A stretch of DNA of 64,000 nucleotides from Lactarius indigo. Its lineage: Eukaryota; Basidiomycota; Agaricomycetes; Russulales; Russulaceae. The notes under the pieces were generated by a model, which was given only the letters and a program-made list of their open reading frames with translations, did no database searches and had not been told where the DNA came from. Where the stretch lies: assembly GCA_025766275.1 (NCBI GenBank), contig JAFKAC010000070.1, positions 1 to 64,000 of the forward strand, read 5' to 3'. Both the position numbers and the translations under genes were made by a program. Below are positions 46,402 to 57,736 of this stretch, in pieces; within the stretch, counting starts at the first letter, position 1; every line of letters begins with the position of its first letter.

Positions 46402-48092
46402 CGTATGACCAGCAGGAAGAAACTACAACTGCGACATCGACGCGCGAGAGCTTAATAGTCGCGCAGATTACGGTCCTATTGACGGACAAGCACAAGAAAA
46501 CACAGACGAAGGAATTAGCGGAGAGGAAGCCTCCGAAAGTCAATCACCAAGCAGAGGAACAACGCCGGCAGAAGAAGCCAGTTTAGGAGCTATTGGTGAT
46601 CACATCATACGACGAACTGAGTCCCTCACCATTCACCAACCCGAACCAGAAGTAATTCACATTCGTAGCCCAGCAGTCGCAATGGCAACTGCCACCATTA
46701 CTCAAGAAGAGGTACACCTCACCAGCGAAGCAAGGGATCATTGCCCTAGAGGAACAAAGACGCATCACAGAGGAGTCGCGAGCTAATCTAGCTCCTATCA
46801 ACCCTTATACCGGACATCGAATGACTGACGACGACATAGCAGTCCACCGTGCCATTGGACCAGATGTAGCCGACCCTCCCAGCGGGGGAGGCGGACCTCC
46901 TGGAGACCTACCAGGAGGAGGAGGACCCCCACCAAGAGGACCAGGATTCGAAGGATTCCCTGGGGGATTCCCACAGGGACCACCAGGAGGAGGAGGAGGA
47001 TTACCAGGTGCAGGTCCTATTATCCCCCCTCCAAGTAACAAATTAGCTGGCGAAGCACCTACAGTGTTCGATGGAGAACGCGCCAGAGTCGAAGCGTTTC
47101 TCACTCAATGGCACGTCTACTGGGGCATGAACGCAGATGAAGGCATCATGGCAACACCATACCGACGCGCCCTACTCTTCCTTTCATACATTAAAGGCAT
47201 CAACGTCAGCGAATGGGTGTTGGCTATGCTCACCTGGCTCAACGGCCAGATACAAGCAGGGATACCTCGTACAAGTGAAGGATTATGGAACGAAGTCACA
47301 CACAGCTTTATGCAGCGCTTCTGCAACACCATGGAACAGGAGCAAGCACAATACGAACTCAAAAAGGGAGTTAAAATGACTGGGGGCAATCTAGATGAGT
47401 ATTGCACCCAATTCGAACAGTTAATACGCCGCACTCAGTACCGACTCGATGATCCTCAGATGCTGGATCTTTTTGCAAGTGGTTTACCAAAAGACCTATA
47501 TGAAAAGGTCTATACCCTCGACAATCCTCGCAACTACCGCGAATGGAAAGAGGCTGCGACTATCCGCCAACAACAGTATCTTCACCTCAAGGCAGTATTG
47601 AACAAAGGAGTACCACCAGGGACAAGGACAAGGACTGACAACGCCAACAACGACAATGGCAAGGACCGCCAAGAAGTTCTTGGCAACCGAGGAACCTGCC
47701 TCAGGGATCCAAATGCCATGGACTACCTCTGCAGACCTGAATTCGAGGGCGACTTGCAGGAGCTGAAGACATACTCGCTCCTCGTCCCCCATATCGACCC
47801 AGAGGAGGATTCCTCCAAAGAGGAGGAGGACGCAACAATCAAAGGCCAGTCACATGTTATAACTGTGGGAAGGACGGACACATGGCACGCGATTGCAGAC
47901 AGCCACGAGGGGGATATCAACCCCAAGCATCCACCAGTCGGTATATCGATACCGACTATCATCAACAAGAACCAGAAGGTCGCTACCTAGGGACGGTTCA
48001 AGACGTACCCCCTCAACAGCGCGCCTAGCGACTGGCTTAACGGAGTAGCAGGAGAAGTCAGACGATGTAAAAGACATTATCCTCCAACAACT

Positions 48093-50138
48093 GTGGAAAA
48101 AGGAGGGTTTTCAGGACGCCTGAACCCATCGGCCTGGGTGAGGGCAGTTAATTGTAACAGTGTAATCATGACTCGCTATTGTTCTATGAGAGTTCCAGTT
48201 TCGATTCGCACAAGTTACGCAATGGCCGACATACGAGCATTGGTTGACTCTGGAGCAACTCATTGCTTCATGAAACCCTCCTTCGCCAAAAGGATGGGAC
48301 TAGGAACTAAATTATTGGACGTCCCAAAAAAGATATGGAACATTGATAATACGGAAAACAAATCAGGGCGTATCACTCACTATACGGACGTTGACGTTCA
48401 AACTAAAGGCATTCATAAAGAGATCCATTTCCTTATCACCAACATAGGCAATGAAGACATTGTATTGGGATACCCATGGCTCGCTATCTATGACCTGCAT
48501 ATCAAGTGGTCACAGGCCGCTATACACGAAGACATGCTCCCTATTGTTATTCGATCAACCAACCCTTACATCAAGACAACGCCGGTCGTTGCAACAGCCA
48601 CCATCCAGAACGATGACTACGAAATAGTACATTCCTGCGTTATCACGGACGAGCAACGGCAACAATTCGAGGAAGGATGCCGAATCCGAGCTACCGCTAC
48701 TGATCTCGCTATTGCCGCTCAACAATACATCACCAAAGCTGAGTTACCCCCTGAATATCGAGAGTTCGAACGTCTCTTCAGTGAAGAAGCATCAGACAGG
48801 TTTCCGCCCAGCAGGCCCTGGGATCATGCCATCGAATTCAAACCAGGAACCGCAGATGCAATTGATTGTAAAATATACCCAATGACCCAAGAAGAGGACA
48901 AGAAACTACGCGAGTGGATCGATGAACAACTGAAGAAGGGGTACATACGACCTTCGAAATCCCCCTATGCGTCATCTTTCTTCTTCATCAAAAAGAAGGA
49001 TGGAAAATTACGACCTGTCCAAGACTACCGAAAGATCAACACGGTTACCATCTGCAACCAATACCCACTCCCTCTCATTTCTGACCTCATCACCGATCTT
49101 AGCAATGCTCACATCTACACCAAGCTCGACGTTAGATGGGGGTACAACAATATACACATCAAGGAAGGAGATGAAGAGAAGGCTGCGTTTAAAACGCGTT
49201 ATGGCTTATTCGAACCTACAGTGATGTTTTTCGGCTTAACCAACTCCCTGGCAACCTTCCAGACCATGATGAATTTCATCTTCAGGGACATCATCGCAAA
49301 ACACGAACAACGGGGAACCGTTATTTGGGTATACATGGACGACATCAGCATCACCACAGGACTTAACCACTCGTTACCGGATCACATTGAAGCCGTCAAA
49401 GACGTACTCCGCGTATCCGCGGAACACGACCTATATTACAAACTCGAAAAATGCCTCTTCCACTCGCCGCGCATGGATTACCTGGGGGTAATCCTTGAAA
49501 AGGGGGTGACACGCATGGACCCTATCAAAATTTCGGGCATCAAGGACTGGCCCACGCCGACCAAAGTTAAGGACGTCCGCTCTTTTCTCGGCTTCTGCAA
49601 TTTTTACCGACCCTTCATACGAGGATTCGCAACCAAAGCACGACCTCTTAACAAACTTACACGCAAAGATACCGAATGGCGCTGGGGTACCAAGGAAGAA
49701 AAGGCATTCCAAGACCTCAAAACCCTCGTCACCAGTGAACCTGTCCTAGCACACCCAGATCTCACTCAACAATTTGAACTAGAAGTCGACGCGTCCGGCT
49801 TTGCTACGGGCGCAGTCCTTCTCCAACGCAAGGCAGATGGTAAACGACACCCCATTGGCTATTACTCATCTACCCTCAATGAAGCCGAGCGAAACTACGA
49901 TATTTATGACCTCGAACTCCTAGCAATCGTCAAGGCCTTTCGCCATTGGAGACCCCTTTTAGCGGGTTCCCCCCACAAGATCAAGGTATTTTCGGATCAC
50001 CTCAACTTGCAGTACTGGAAATCGCCACAAAAGATTAGCAGGCGCGTAGCCAGGGAAGTACTTGAACTCTCGGAATACAATTTCGAGATTCATCACATTA
50101 AAGGAACCTCCAACGGACGCGCTGACACACTATCGTGA
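48093..50138 (+). pseudogene. Element A pol: protease, reverse transcriptase, RNase H
   Basis: Starts in the conserved KGGFSGRLNPSAWVRA (48,100), then the protease motif DSGATHCF, RT (FFIKKKDGKLRPVQDYRKIN, LDVRWGYNNIHIKEG, MFFGLTNSLATFQ, YMDDISITTG with both catalytic Asp) and RNase H (FELEVDASGFATGAVL, IYDLELLAIVKAF, FSDHLNLQYW). It ends at TGA 50136-50138 in DTLS-stop-RPDYD, where element C encodes Arg; consistent with CGA to TGA. The domains are otherwise complete. It is 50-60 percent similar by eye to element C pol, so a distinct family in the same clade. Confidence 0.88.
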
Positions 50139-51725
50139 AGGCCGGACTATGATCAGGGAGAAAACAACAACGAAGGAATAACCGTACTACCAGAAAGCGT
50201 CTTCGCACGCGCCACCATATTAGAAGAACCCCGACATCCGCACTGGAGACCTGAGATCCTGCCTGCGGAGATGACACCGGAGCACCCCATTTACGAGCAA
50301 GACATAGCTAAGTTGAAGCCCTGGGTCGATGCTCACAAGCTAAAGGACATTGAAGGAACGTGGTACAAAGACGGGCGCCGAGTAGTCACTGGCGGCCTCC
50401 ATGACAAGCGCACTATTATTGCCGCTCACCACGACTCCCCTGTCTACGGTCATCCTGGTATTAAACGCACCCTTCAACTTACCGAGCGACACTACTGGTG
50501 GCCACAGATGAAGAACGATGTTGCAGATTATGTCAAAGGCTGTGCAGAGTGCCAGCAGCACAAAGTCAACCTCCGTCCCATCAGAGCACCCTTACAACCC
50601 ATTTACCCTAAACCGGAAGCCTTACCATTCGAGACCATTGCAGTGGACTTCATTACTAAGCTGCCCATCTCTCATGGCTACGATTCCATTCTAACAATAA
50701 CTGATCATGACTGTACCAAAGCCACCATTTTCATCCCCTGCAATGAGGAAATAACGGCCGAAGGAACAGCCACCCTGTATGTCTCCCACGTCTTCCCACG
50801 ATTCGGACTCCCCTCGTGTGTTATCAGTGACCGAGATCCCCGCTTCGCATCTAAGTTTATGCGGGAAATATGCAAAATTCTTGGCATCAGCCAAAACATC
50901 TCGACTGCTTATCACCCCAGGACTGATGGCCAATCGGAACAAACCAACCAATGGCTGGAACAATATCTCCGTTTCTGGGTAAATGAATGACAGGATGATT
51001 GGGTCCGTTATCTGCCTATGGCAGAATTCACGCATAACAATTGGCCTAACGAAACTACACAGGAGTCCCCCTTCTTCCTCTTATCAGGGTTCAACCCTCG
51101 CACTGATTGGACCGATAGGCCTTCCCCTATCCCACAAGTGTCACTAAGGTTAGACCAGTTCAAACAGGCGCGACAGCGTGCCTTCTCCTGCATGCTTAGG
51201 GCGCAGAAGTCATGGGTCAAACACAAAGATACGCCCAAATTCAAAGAAGGAGATCTCGTGTGGCTTGAGGGGCGCCACTTACGCACACACCAGCCAACCG
51301 CAAAACTCGCCACCAAACGACATGGACCGTTTAGGGTCATCCAGGTGATGTCCCCTGTCAATTATCGCCTCGAACTTCCCACGCAGTGGAGCATCCATGA
51401 TGTCTTCCACATAGATCTTCTCACACCTTATCACGAGACACCCACGCACGGACCAAACTATCAGCACCCACCGCCTGATTTGGTTGATAACGAAGAAGAA
51501 TACGAAGTCGAGAAGATTCTGGACTCTCAGCGGTTCGGCAGAAGACATCGGCTCCAATACCTCGTGAAATGGAAGGGGTATCCGGATTCTGATAATCAAT
51601 GGATAGATAAGGATGACGTATTTGCCGACGAAGCCGTACGGGAGTTCAAACATTCAAACCCCGATAGAGAAACGCATATAAGGAGGGCCTCTTGCTGTGA
51701 TAAGTCCCCATCACCCACTAACTCC
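50139..51725 (+). pseudogene. Element A integrase and chromodomain
   Basis: Same frame as the RNase H part after the TGA. It has the zinc-binding HHCC region (YWWPQMKNDVADYVKGCAEC), catalytic core ([53 protein letters not shown]), another TGA at 50988-50990 (NE-stop-QDDW), then MAEFTHNNWPNETTQESPFF, GPFRVIQVMSPVNYRLELP, HDVFHIDLLTPYHE and a chromodomain YLVKWKGYPDSDNQW. The chromodomain is in frame with the following third ORF, although a stop would be expected, so a small indel near 51,690 is possible. Confidence 0.85.
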
Positions 51726-51980
51726 ATGTCCTCTACTCGACGCAATGACCAGCTCGCACTCCTCTCTACCCTCGTCAATGACTCCTCAGCCACGCTTGTC
51801 AACCCCAACTCCTCCAACAACGCCACAACTGATGGAGCTGCTATCAGAGGCAGTGCCTCCATGCAGCATGAGGAAGACGGCCCTATCACTAGTGAAGAAT
51901 TGCACCAGACACTGCAACAATTCCCTGTGCCCATACAGGGAACTCTTGACGACGATCCAACAACAACTCAACCAGCACCT

Positions 51981-51985
51981 CCGCC
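51981..51985. repeat. Left target-site duplication of element D (ccgcc)
   Basis: ccgcc before the left LTR, repeated at 58364-58368. Confidence 0.9.
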
Positions 51986-52612
51986 TGATGAACAGCACAC
52001 AAGAAGGATATACTCACAGTGACAAGAAGACTGTGGTGAGATATATCAGGGTGGCTGGAAGCAGCAACAGGGAAGTCTAGCAGAGTGAAGCAGAGATGAA
52101 GTCTGGCACACAAGCAGTGAGAACTGATGTTGTTACATTGGAGAGGAGGGAGCTTACCTGGCACACAAGCAGTGAGAACTGATGTGGACCAGGAGCGTAC
52201 ATGGTACTCTACTTATACTCCTACAGAGGGTGACAGTAGTACAAGGTAAGTAACGCTAGTCACAGAATACAAAGGTGCTATTGTTCTACAAAGGGACAAA
52301 AGAGTGGACGCTTTGAGAACAAGGGAAAGGAGAACAAGGAGAGTCCAGAACTAGATGATATCATACTGACATCATAATAAAGATAATACCAAGTAAAGAA
52401 CAAAGAGAAGTACAAAAGCGTTATACAACGCAGAGTCCGGATGTATGATGTCATAGAAGTACAGTGATGTCATAGATGACGCAATGGTAAGTCCAGATTG
52501 TACAGATCAAATAATATCTAATCTACAAGTCCTGTATATCTAATCTAAAGCAGTCCATGCTGCAAGTCCGGTCCGTACGAGCCGCTAAGTGCGCAAGGGT
52601 CACTTATCAACA
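51986..52612 (-). repeat. Element D 3' LTR (with internal 28-bp duplication)
   Basis: 627 bp. It contains two copies of a 28-bp unit at 52103-52130 and 52158-52185 with 27 bp between them; the solo LTR E has only one. The purine-rich ACGGGGAGA (minus strand, 52613-52621) next to it is the likely polypurine tract. Confidence 0.93.
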
Positions 52613-52631
52613 TCTCCCCGTGATCTACAAT

Positions 52632-55600
52632 CTAAGTACACACAAGTCCCATGTCATCATTGTGCTTCTGCAGCAGGACACGCGGTAGTGACTTTGTGAA
52701 GCCGTCTGCAACCATATCTACAGTAGGAGTTCTAATGAGGGTTATGGTCCCCTTTTCGATGTACTCCTGAATGACATGATGCCGTATGGCAATGTGCTTA
52801 GACCGTCTCCCAGTGACAGGGTTCAAGGCCAAGTCAATGGCACCCTTATTGTCACCATGAAGTGGGATGGGGTCGTCGACCTTGTACCCGAGTTCCGTGA
52901 GGAAGCTCTGATACCACGCAGCCTGGTTAGCCGCGTCGGTCATGGCCATGTATTCCGCTTCCGTTGTGTTTTGGGCAACAGTCTTTTGCTTGCGCGAAGA
53001 CCAGCTTATTGCACCGTTAGCTAGTAGGAACACATAACCAGAGGTGGAGTGGCGGTCGTCAGTCTGATCAGCCAGACTGGAATCAGTGTAGCCGTGAAGG
53101 CCATCGCCATTGGCGCCATCATAGACAATACGCATGTCCATAGTTCCCACTAAGTAGGACAGGACATACTGCGCAAGTCGCAGATGTTGTGGTGAGGGAT
53201 TCGCTGCGTACTGCGCCAAACGTGACACAGCGAAGGAGATATCTGGCCTAGTGCCAATCTGCACGTAAAGCAGACTCCCAATAAGTGATTGGTAGTGGGA
53301 AATATCTGAGGCAGTTGCCTGCGACGTATATTTAACCAGGTGCTCGTCAGCACCAGCGGGCAAGGGTGTGTTGTGTGGTGTGGCATCAGACATGCCAAAG
53401 CGTTCAAGGACATCCTTGATATAGCCAGACTGATCTATTTCGATGCGTCTAAGGGAGCGGTCACGCATAATGCGCATACCAAGATAAGACTCTATCTCCC
53501 CGAGATCCGTCATCTCATAGCGTTCAGACAAGTCTGACTTAAGACGCTTGATTCCACTCAACGAGGGACCCAGTATAGTGATGTCGTCAACGTAGACAAT
53601 AACGAAGAGTGGATCATACCCCTCCCGTTGAGGCATCACATATATGCCAGCATCAGCAAACGTCCGCTTAAAGCCGAGTGCAGTGAGCACTCCATGGAAT
53701 TGCAAGTTCCATGCGCGGGAGGCCTGTTTGAGACCATAGATCGCCTTAACCAGGCGACACACCTTCGTCTCAGAGCCAGTGACAGTGAAACCTTGTGGCT
53801 GCTCCATGTAAATCTCCTCATCAAGCACGCCATTGAGAAAAGCAGACTTAACATCCATCTGATGGATGTGCCAGTCCTCCAGCGCGGCCAACGCCAGAAG
53901 TAAACGTAGCGACTCAAATCGTGCGATGGGAGAGAAGGTTTCATCAAAATCTACGCCAGGGATCTGCGTGAATCCCTTAGCCACCAAGCGAGCTCTGTAG
54001 CGGCCATCCGCTTTGAGCTTGAAGACCCATTTGGATTTTACTGCTTTGCGATTAGGCGGGAGATCCACTAACTCCCAAGTCCCATTCTTAGCTAGGGCGT
54101 CCATTTCATACTGACACGCCTTAGTCCACTCATCTGCAGCTGCAGACCGCATGGCCTCTGCATAAGTTGCAGGGTCTCGGCCCACAAAGGCAGCAGCTAG
54201 TAACTCCGCATACCCCAGACGCCTGCCGCGCCATGCCGCATTGTCCGTATTGAAGTAACGCGGATTAGGGACAGGGGCACGAGCACTGCGCCTTGGTGCA
54301 TTGTCCATTTCGCGCAACAGCTGACTACGCTGTGCACGATCCTCAAATCCCCCAGGCATTTCTGGTGAGGGAGGAGGGACATGGCGCATAATGCGCGTTG
54401 CACTAGGACGCGGCGGGGGTGTAGTGGGAGTGGTCTGCTCACGTTTAGGTGTGGTGGGCAGAGCTGGCAGAGCAGGTGGTGGAGTGGTAGGGCGTGGTTG
54501 GACTTGTGGGGGGTCTAAGAGCTTTTCAACATCCTCCTCCTCACTACTACTGGAGTGTGCAGGGGAGGGGGCTCGCATTGGTGGTAACGCCGGCGGGTGA
54601 GGCACGGCAGTCACTGTTGTGCTAGGCACGACTGGTGGTGAAGGTGTGGGGTGTGTCTCAACACCCTGAAGGGACGGGAAGCTACTCTCGTCGAATGTCA
54701 CATCCCTGGACACTCGAACGGAGCGGGTTGAGCGGTCCCAGAGCTTATAGCCCTTAGATTCGGGCTCAAACCCGATAAGCGTGACCTCAATGGCCTTCGC
54801 ATCCAATTTGCGACGCTTATCAGCAGGTATGTGCATGTACCCCTTGCATCCAAAGACGCGAAGATGTGAGACATCGGGCACTTTGCCAGAGTGCCAGAGC
54901 TCATAGGGAGTGCGCCACTTAAGCCCACGGACTGGAGAGCGGTTATAGATGTGCACAGCTGCGCACACTGCATGCTCCCAGAAGCCTTTAGACATGCCAG
55001 CTGTGTGGAGCATGGACATTGCCTTATCCATAATGGTGCGGTTAAACCGCTCGGCTTTACCGTTGGACTGTGGTGAACCCGGCATCGTGAGGTGATGCTC
55101 TATCCCTTTCTGCTTAAGAATGTCCTGCGTGACACTCGACATGTACTCGCCACCGCGGTCAGAGTGCAGAGCGCGCAATTTATGGCCAGACTGGGTTTCA
55201 CCCCAGGCCAAATACATCTGCAGCGACTTAGCAAACTGATCCTTCGACTTAAGGAAGTGGACCACAGTGAGCTTAGTGTGGTCGTCTATGAAGGTGGCTG
55301 TGTACGTCGAGCCTTGCAGGGACTGAGTCTGCATAGGACCGGCGAGGTCACTGTGCACAATCTCAAATTGACGAGTTGTCCTTTTGTTAGAGGACGCAGA
55401 AAAGGGTTGGCGAGTGGACTTGCCCATCTCGCACCCATGGCAGACTGTGTGTGTCGTGGTAGAGCTATCTATGTCCATGCCAGTAGTGGCAGAGGGACCA
55501 TGCGCCTTCAGCGCCGCAGGGGAGATGTGTCCCATGCGTTGATGCCAGATATCAAGTGTGGCAGCACTTGATTTTGTGTGGGCGTTGAGGCCGACGCTGG

Positions 55601-56954
55601 CTGCGTCCAACCAGTAAAGGTTGTCCTCAAGGTAGCCTTTGGCCACACACTTTTGGTTGATAGATATTTTAAATGAGCCACTATCAAAGGAAATCTCAGC
55701 ACCTTTTTGTGCTAGGGCGCGCGTCGACAAGAAGCGCGTCTTCACTTGTGGTAGGTGTAGCACATTGCTTAGGGTGATAGAGATACCCTGGCTCGTAGTA
55801 AAAACGACAGACCCGACACCCACTTGGTCTATAGTGGACTTATCACCCAGGCGTACAGTGCCCTTAGTTGGGGTGTAGTCCTTGAAGTCAGACCGATGTG
55901 GTGTAATGTGGTGTGTAGCACCACTGTCCATCATCCAACGCACACGCGAGGCAGCATACAAGGCAACAGAAATAGATTGAGAGGCCCAGTCTATGGCGGG
56001 CTCTTCGACCTCCTTAATGGAGGCGGTGGTAGGTACAAGAATGTGACTATTTGCGGCCTTGTTGCCTGCCTTCTCCTTCTCCTTTGCATCAGCCTCATCC
56101 TTCTTTTTCTTCCTGCAGTCAGGCTTGATGTGGCCCTTTTTGTTGCAATAGTGGCAAGTCAGACCAGAGTGGTCCTTCTTGCCCTTTTTGCCCGTCGACT
56201 TGACGGGGGCCACCTTGTTGAGGGAAGAGCCAGAGGGCCCAGCGCGGCGAGCTTCTTCCGACACTATGCGCGCAATTATTTCAGCGTGCTTGAGTGCGGA
56301 GGGGGCCCCACTGGCAAGGATGGTTGAGGCCAATACCTCATAAGAGGGCGGCAGCGCGTGGAGGAGAATGAGGCAGTATTGGACGTCAGAGACACCCATC
56401 TGCGCGTTGGAAAGGGCAACCCTAAGCTCATTGAGCTTGGCCAGCTGAGCGGCCATGGGTGCGGAGTCGTCGAGGCGGGCTTGTGTTAACTGGATCCACA
56501 GGTTAAAGATGGTGGTGCTGCCCGAAGCACCAGCGTATACGTCTCTCAGCTTGTCCCATTTTGCCTTGAAGGTGGCATAGACAATATTGTCCGCCACAAG
56601 GGAGTAGACATCTGGCTTTAAGTAAAGGCGGAGGTACGCCTTGGAGCGACGCTGGACTGAATCCCACTCATCAGTAGTGATGCCTGATGGGGGTGTGTCC
56701 AGAGTGAACACATCTTCAGCCTCATGCAGCGTGAGGATAGCCTCAATGGTCCCAGACCATTCGTTCCAGCCAGTGCCGTCAAACTGAGTGAGATGGATGC
56801 CAGATGGCATGCCGGAGTTGGAACTGTGGGCTTGAGAGAGACGCGTGGAGGGTGTGGACCCAGAAGCAGGAGGGAGTGAGCCTCCTGCAGAGCCACCAGT
56901 GGGACTGGGAGGAGCACCAGCACCGGCAGCAGGGGTAGAGGATGAACCAGACAT
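52632..56954 (-). CDS. Element D Copia Gag-Pol polyprotein
   Basis: ATG 56954, 1,440 residues, no break. The order of domains is that of Ty1/Copia. Gag (QFDGTGWNEWSGTIEAILTL; ALPPSYEVLASTIL) is followed by a zinc knuckle CHYCNKKGHIKPDC near residue 265 and the protease DSGATHHITPH near 340. Next are the GAG-pre-integrase (LDIWHQRMGHIS) and the integrase core (HSDLAGPMQTQSLQGSTYTA; HSDRGGEY; MPGSPQSNGKAERFNR). A Pro/Ser-rich linker leads to RT (KSKWVFKLKADGRYRARLVA; QMDVKSAFLNGVLDEEIYM; YVDDITIL) and RNase H (GYTDSSLADQTDDRHSTSGY; HGDNKGAIDLA). The single frame means no frameshift signal is needed. Confidence 0.96.
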   Translation of the reverse strand: MSGSSSTPAAGAGAPPSPTGGSAGGSLPPASGSTPSTRLSQAHSSNSGMPSGIHLTQFDGTGWNEWSGTIEAILTLHEAEDVFTLDTPPSGITTDEWDSVQRRSKAYLRLYLKPDVYSLVADNIVYATFKAKWDKLRDVYAGASGSTTIFNLWIQLTQARLDDSAPMAAQLAKLNELRVALSNAQMGVSDVQYCLILLHALPPSYEVLASTILASGAPSALKHAEIIARIVSEEARRAGPSGSSLNKVAPVKSTGKKGKKDHSGLTCHYCNKKGHIKPDCRKKKKDEADAKEKEKAGNKAANSHILVPTTASIKEVEEPAIDWASQSISVALYAASRVRWMMDSGATHHITPHRSDFKDYTPTKGTVRLGDKSTIDQVGVGSVVFTTSQGISITLSNVLHLPQVKTRFLSTRALAQKGAEISFDSGSFKISINQKCVAKGYLEDNLYWLDAASVGLNAHTKSSAATLDIWHQRMGHISPAALKAHGPSATTGMDIDSSTTTHTVCHGCEMGKSTRQPFSASSNKRTTRQFEIVHSDLAGPMQTQSLQGSTYTATFIDDHTKLTVVHFLKSKDQFAKSLQMYLAWGETQSGHKLRALHSDRGGEYMSSVTQDILKQKGIEHHLTMPGSPQSNGKAERFNRTIMDKAMSMLHTAGMSKGFWEHAVCAAVHIYNRSPVRGLKWRTPYELWHSGKVPDVSHLRVFGCKGYMHIPADKRRKLDAKAIEVTLIGFEPESKGYKLWDRSTRSVRVSRDVTFDESSFPSLQGVETHPTPSPPVVPSTTVTAVPHPPALPPMRAPSPAHSSSSEEEDVEKLLDPPQVQPRPTTPPPALPALPTTPKREQTTPTTPPPRPSATRIMRHVPPPSPEMPGGFEDRAQRSQLLREMDNAPRRSARAPVPNPRYFNTDNAAWRGRRLGYAELLAAAFVGRDPATYAEAMRSAAADEWTKACQYEMDALAKNGTWELVDLPPNRKAVKSKWVFKLKADGRYRARLVAKGFTQIPGVDFDETFSPIARFESLRLLLALAALEDWHIHQMDVKSAFLNGVLDEEIYMEQPQGFTVTGSETKVCRLVKAIYGLKQASRAWNLQFHGVLTALGFKRTFADAGIYVMPQREGYDPLFVIVYVDDITILGPSLSGIKRLKSDLSERYEMTDLGEIESYLGMRIMRDRSLRRIEIDQSGYIKDVLERFGMSDATPHNTPLPAGADEHLVKYTSQATASDISHYQSLIGSLLYVQIGTRPDISFAVSRLAQYAANPSPQHLRLAQYVLSYLVGTMDMRIVYDGANGDGLHGYTDSSLADQTDDRHSTSGYVFLLANGAISWSSRKQKTVAQNTTEAEYMAMTDAANQAAWYQSFLTELGYKVDDPIPLHGDNKGAIDLALNPVTGRRSKHIAIRHHVIQEYIEKGTITLIRTPTVDMVADGFTKSLPRVLLQKHNDDMGLVCT

Positions 56955-57736
56955 TGGGATGATTTATCTGTCGCCGAGGAGCAGTCAGCGACAGTGCTTC
57001 ATAGTAGCAAGACATAAAGATAGAGGGGGATACCACTCCTGTCTGTGATTCTGTAAGGCCAGAACGCTAACGCGTCCTGCCTCCTGATAGTATGCCAGTG
57101 ATACAAGGGCTAGGCCCAGGTTGAGAGAGTCCCTTTGCTATACCATGAGCTAGCTGCCAGCCAGGATGTGTCTAGGACACAGCTCAAATGGTTTGCGTCA
57201 GGGGGAAGGTGAAGGGATTGCTTTCAGAGCCCAAGGCTGTCTACCTCAGCCTCCTCGGCCTGTTGGTTGCCTCATCGCCACAAGTGGCTTTACTGAATCC
57301 TTTCCCATTGCCGCTACAAGGCAGGTATCTGGTTGCAGAACACCATAAGGTGAACACCCCCCAGAGCCTGAACCAGGTTTTACACTCCCATGGTGAGGAG
57401 ATCCTGCGCCCAGTGTGGAGCACCAGAGACAGCTGGCACTAAGCTCCACAATACACAGCCCAGTGGGCCATGCACGCCTGGATATTTTGAAGTTAAGGGG
57501 CTACCAGACCCAGTCTCCTTGCGCATAGCGCAGGGGCTAGGAAAACAGTAGGGGTGAAAGTAGGACTACTGGGCAGTACATACACAGGAGGTTCCTCAGC
57601 AGAGACAAGTGGCGCCCCACTGTCCTCTGCCTTGGGCAAGGCTGATAAGGCCCCAGACAGACCTTAGCCTGGTGTGTCCTCCTAGGAAGACAGTGACCAG
57701 CCAAGTGGAGTGGCTAGGGCACCAGGGCCCATAACC
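56955..57736 (-). other. Element D 5' untranslated leader and primer-binding site
   Basis: 782 bp between the polyprotein ATG and the 5' LTR. It carries several short ORFs on both strands but none that is recognisable. The LTR-proximal 12 bases (plus gggcccataacc, 57725-57736) resemble the anticodon stem-loop region of initiator tRNA-Met, suggesting half-tRNA priming. Confidence 0.55.

Larger units (their letters stand above)
37711..47990 (+). pseudogene. Element A gag (interrupted by elements E and C)
   Basis: The frame can be followed from a GTG at 37711 (VAYSTRDQW) through RFLGAAQWRERGE, across solo LTR E to DTGYFVEFNGPNHFQPVEF and WTEVTWNPIDHRWD, across element C, then to PAGRNYNCDIDARELNSRAD and, after one frame change, NLAPINPYTGHRMTDDDIAV (ATG 46821), a Gly/Pro-rich stretch, and the retrotrans_gag capsid region (FDGERARVEAFLTQWHVYWG, LLFLSYIKG). 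A zinc knuckle CYNCGKDGHMARDC is encoded near 47,850 in another frame. In-frame TGA codons occur after ATT GAA and at about 46,403. It is homologous to element C gag throughout. Inactive as written. Confidence 0.75.
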
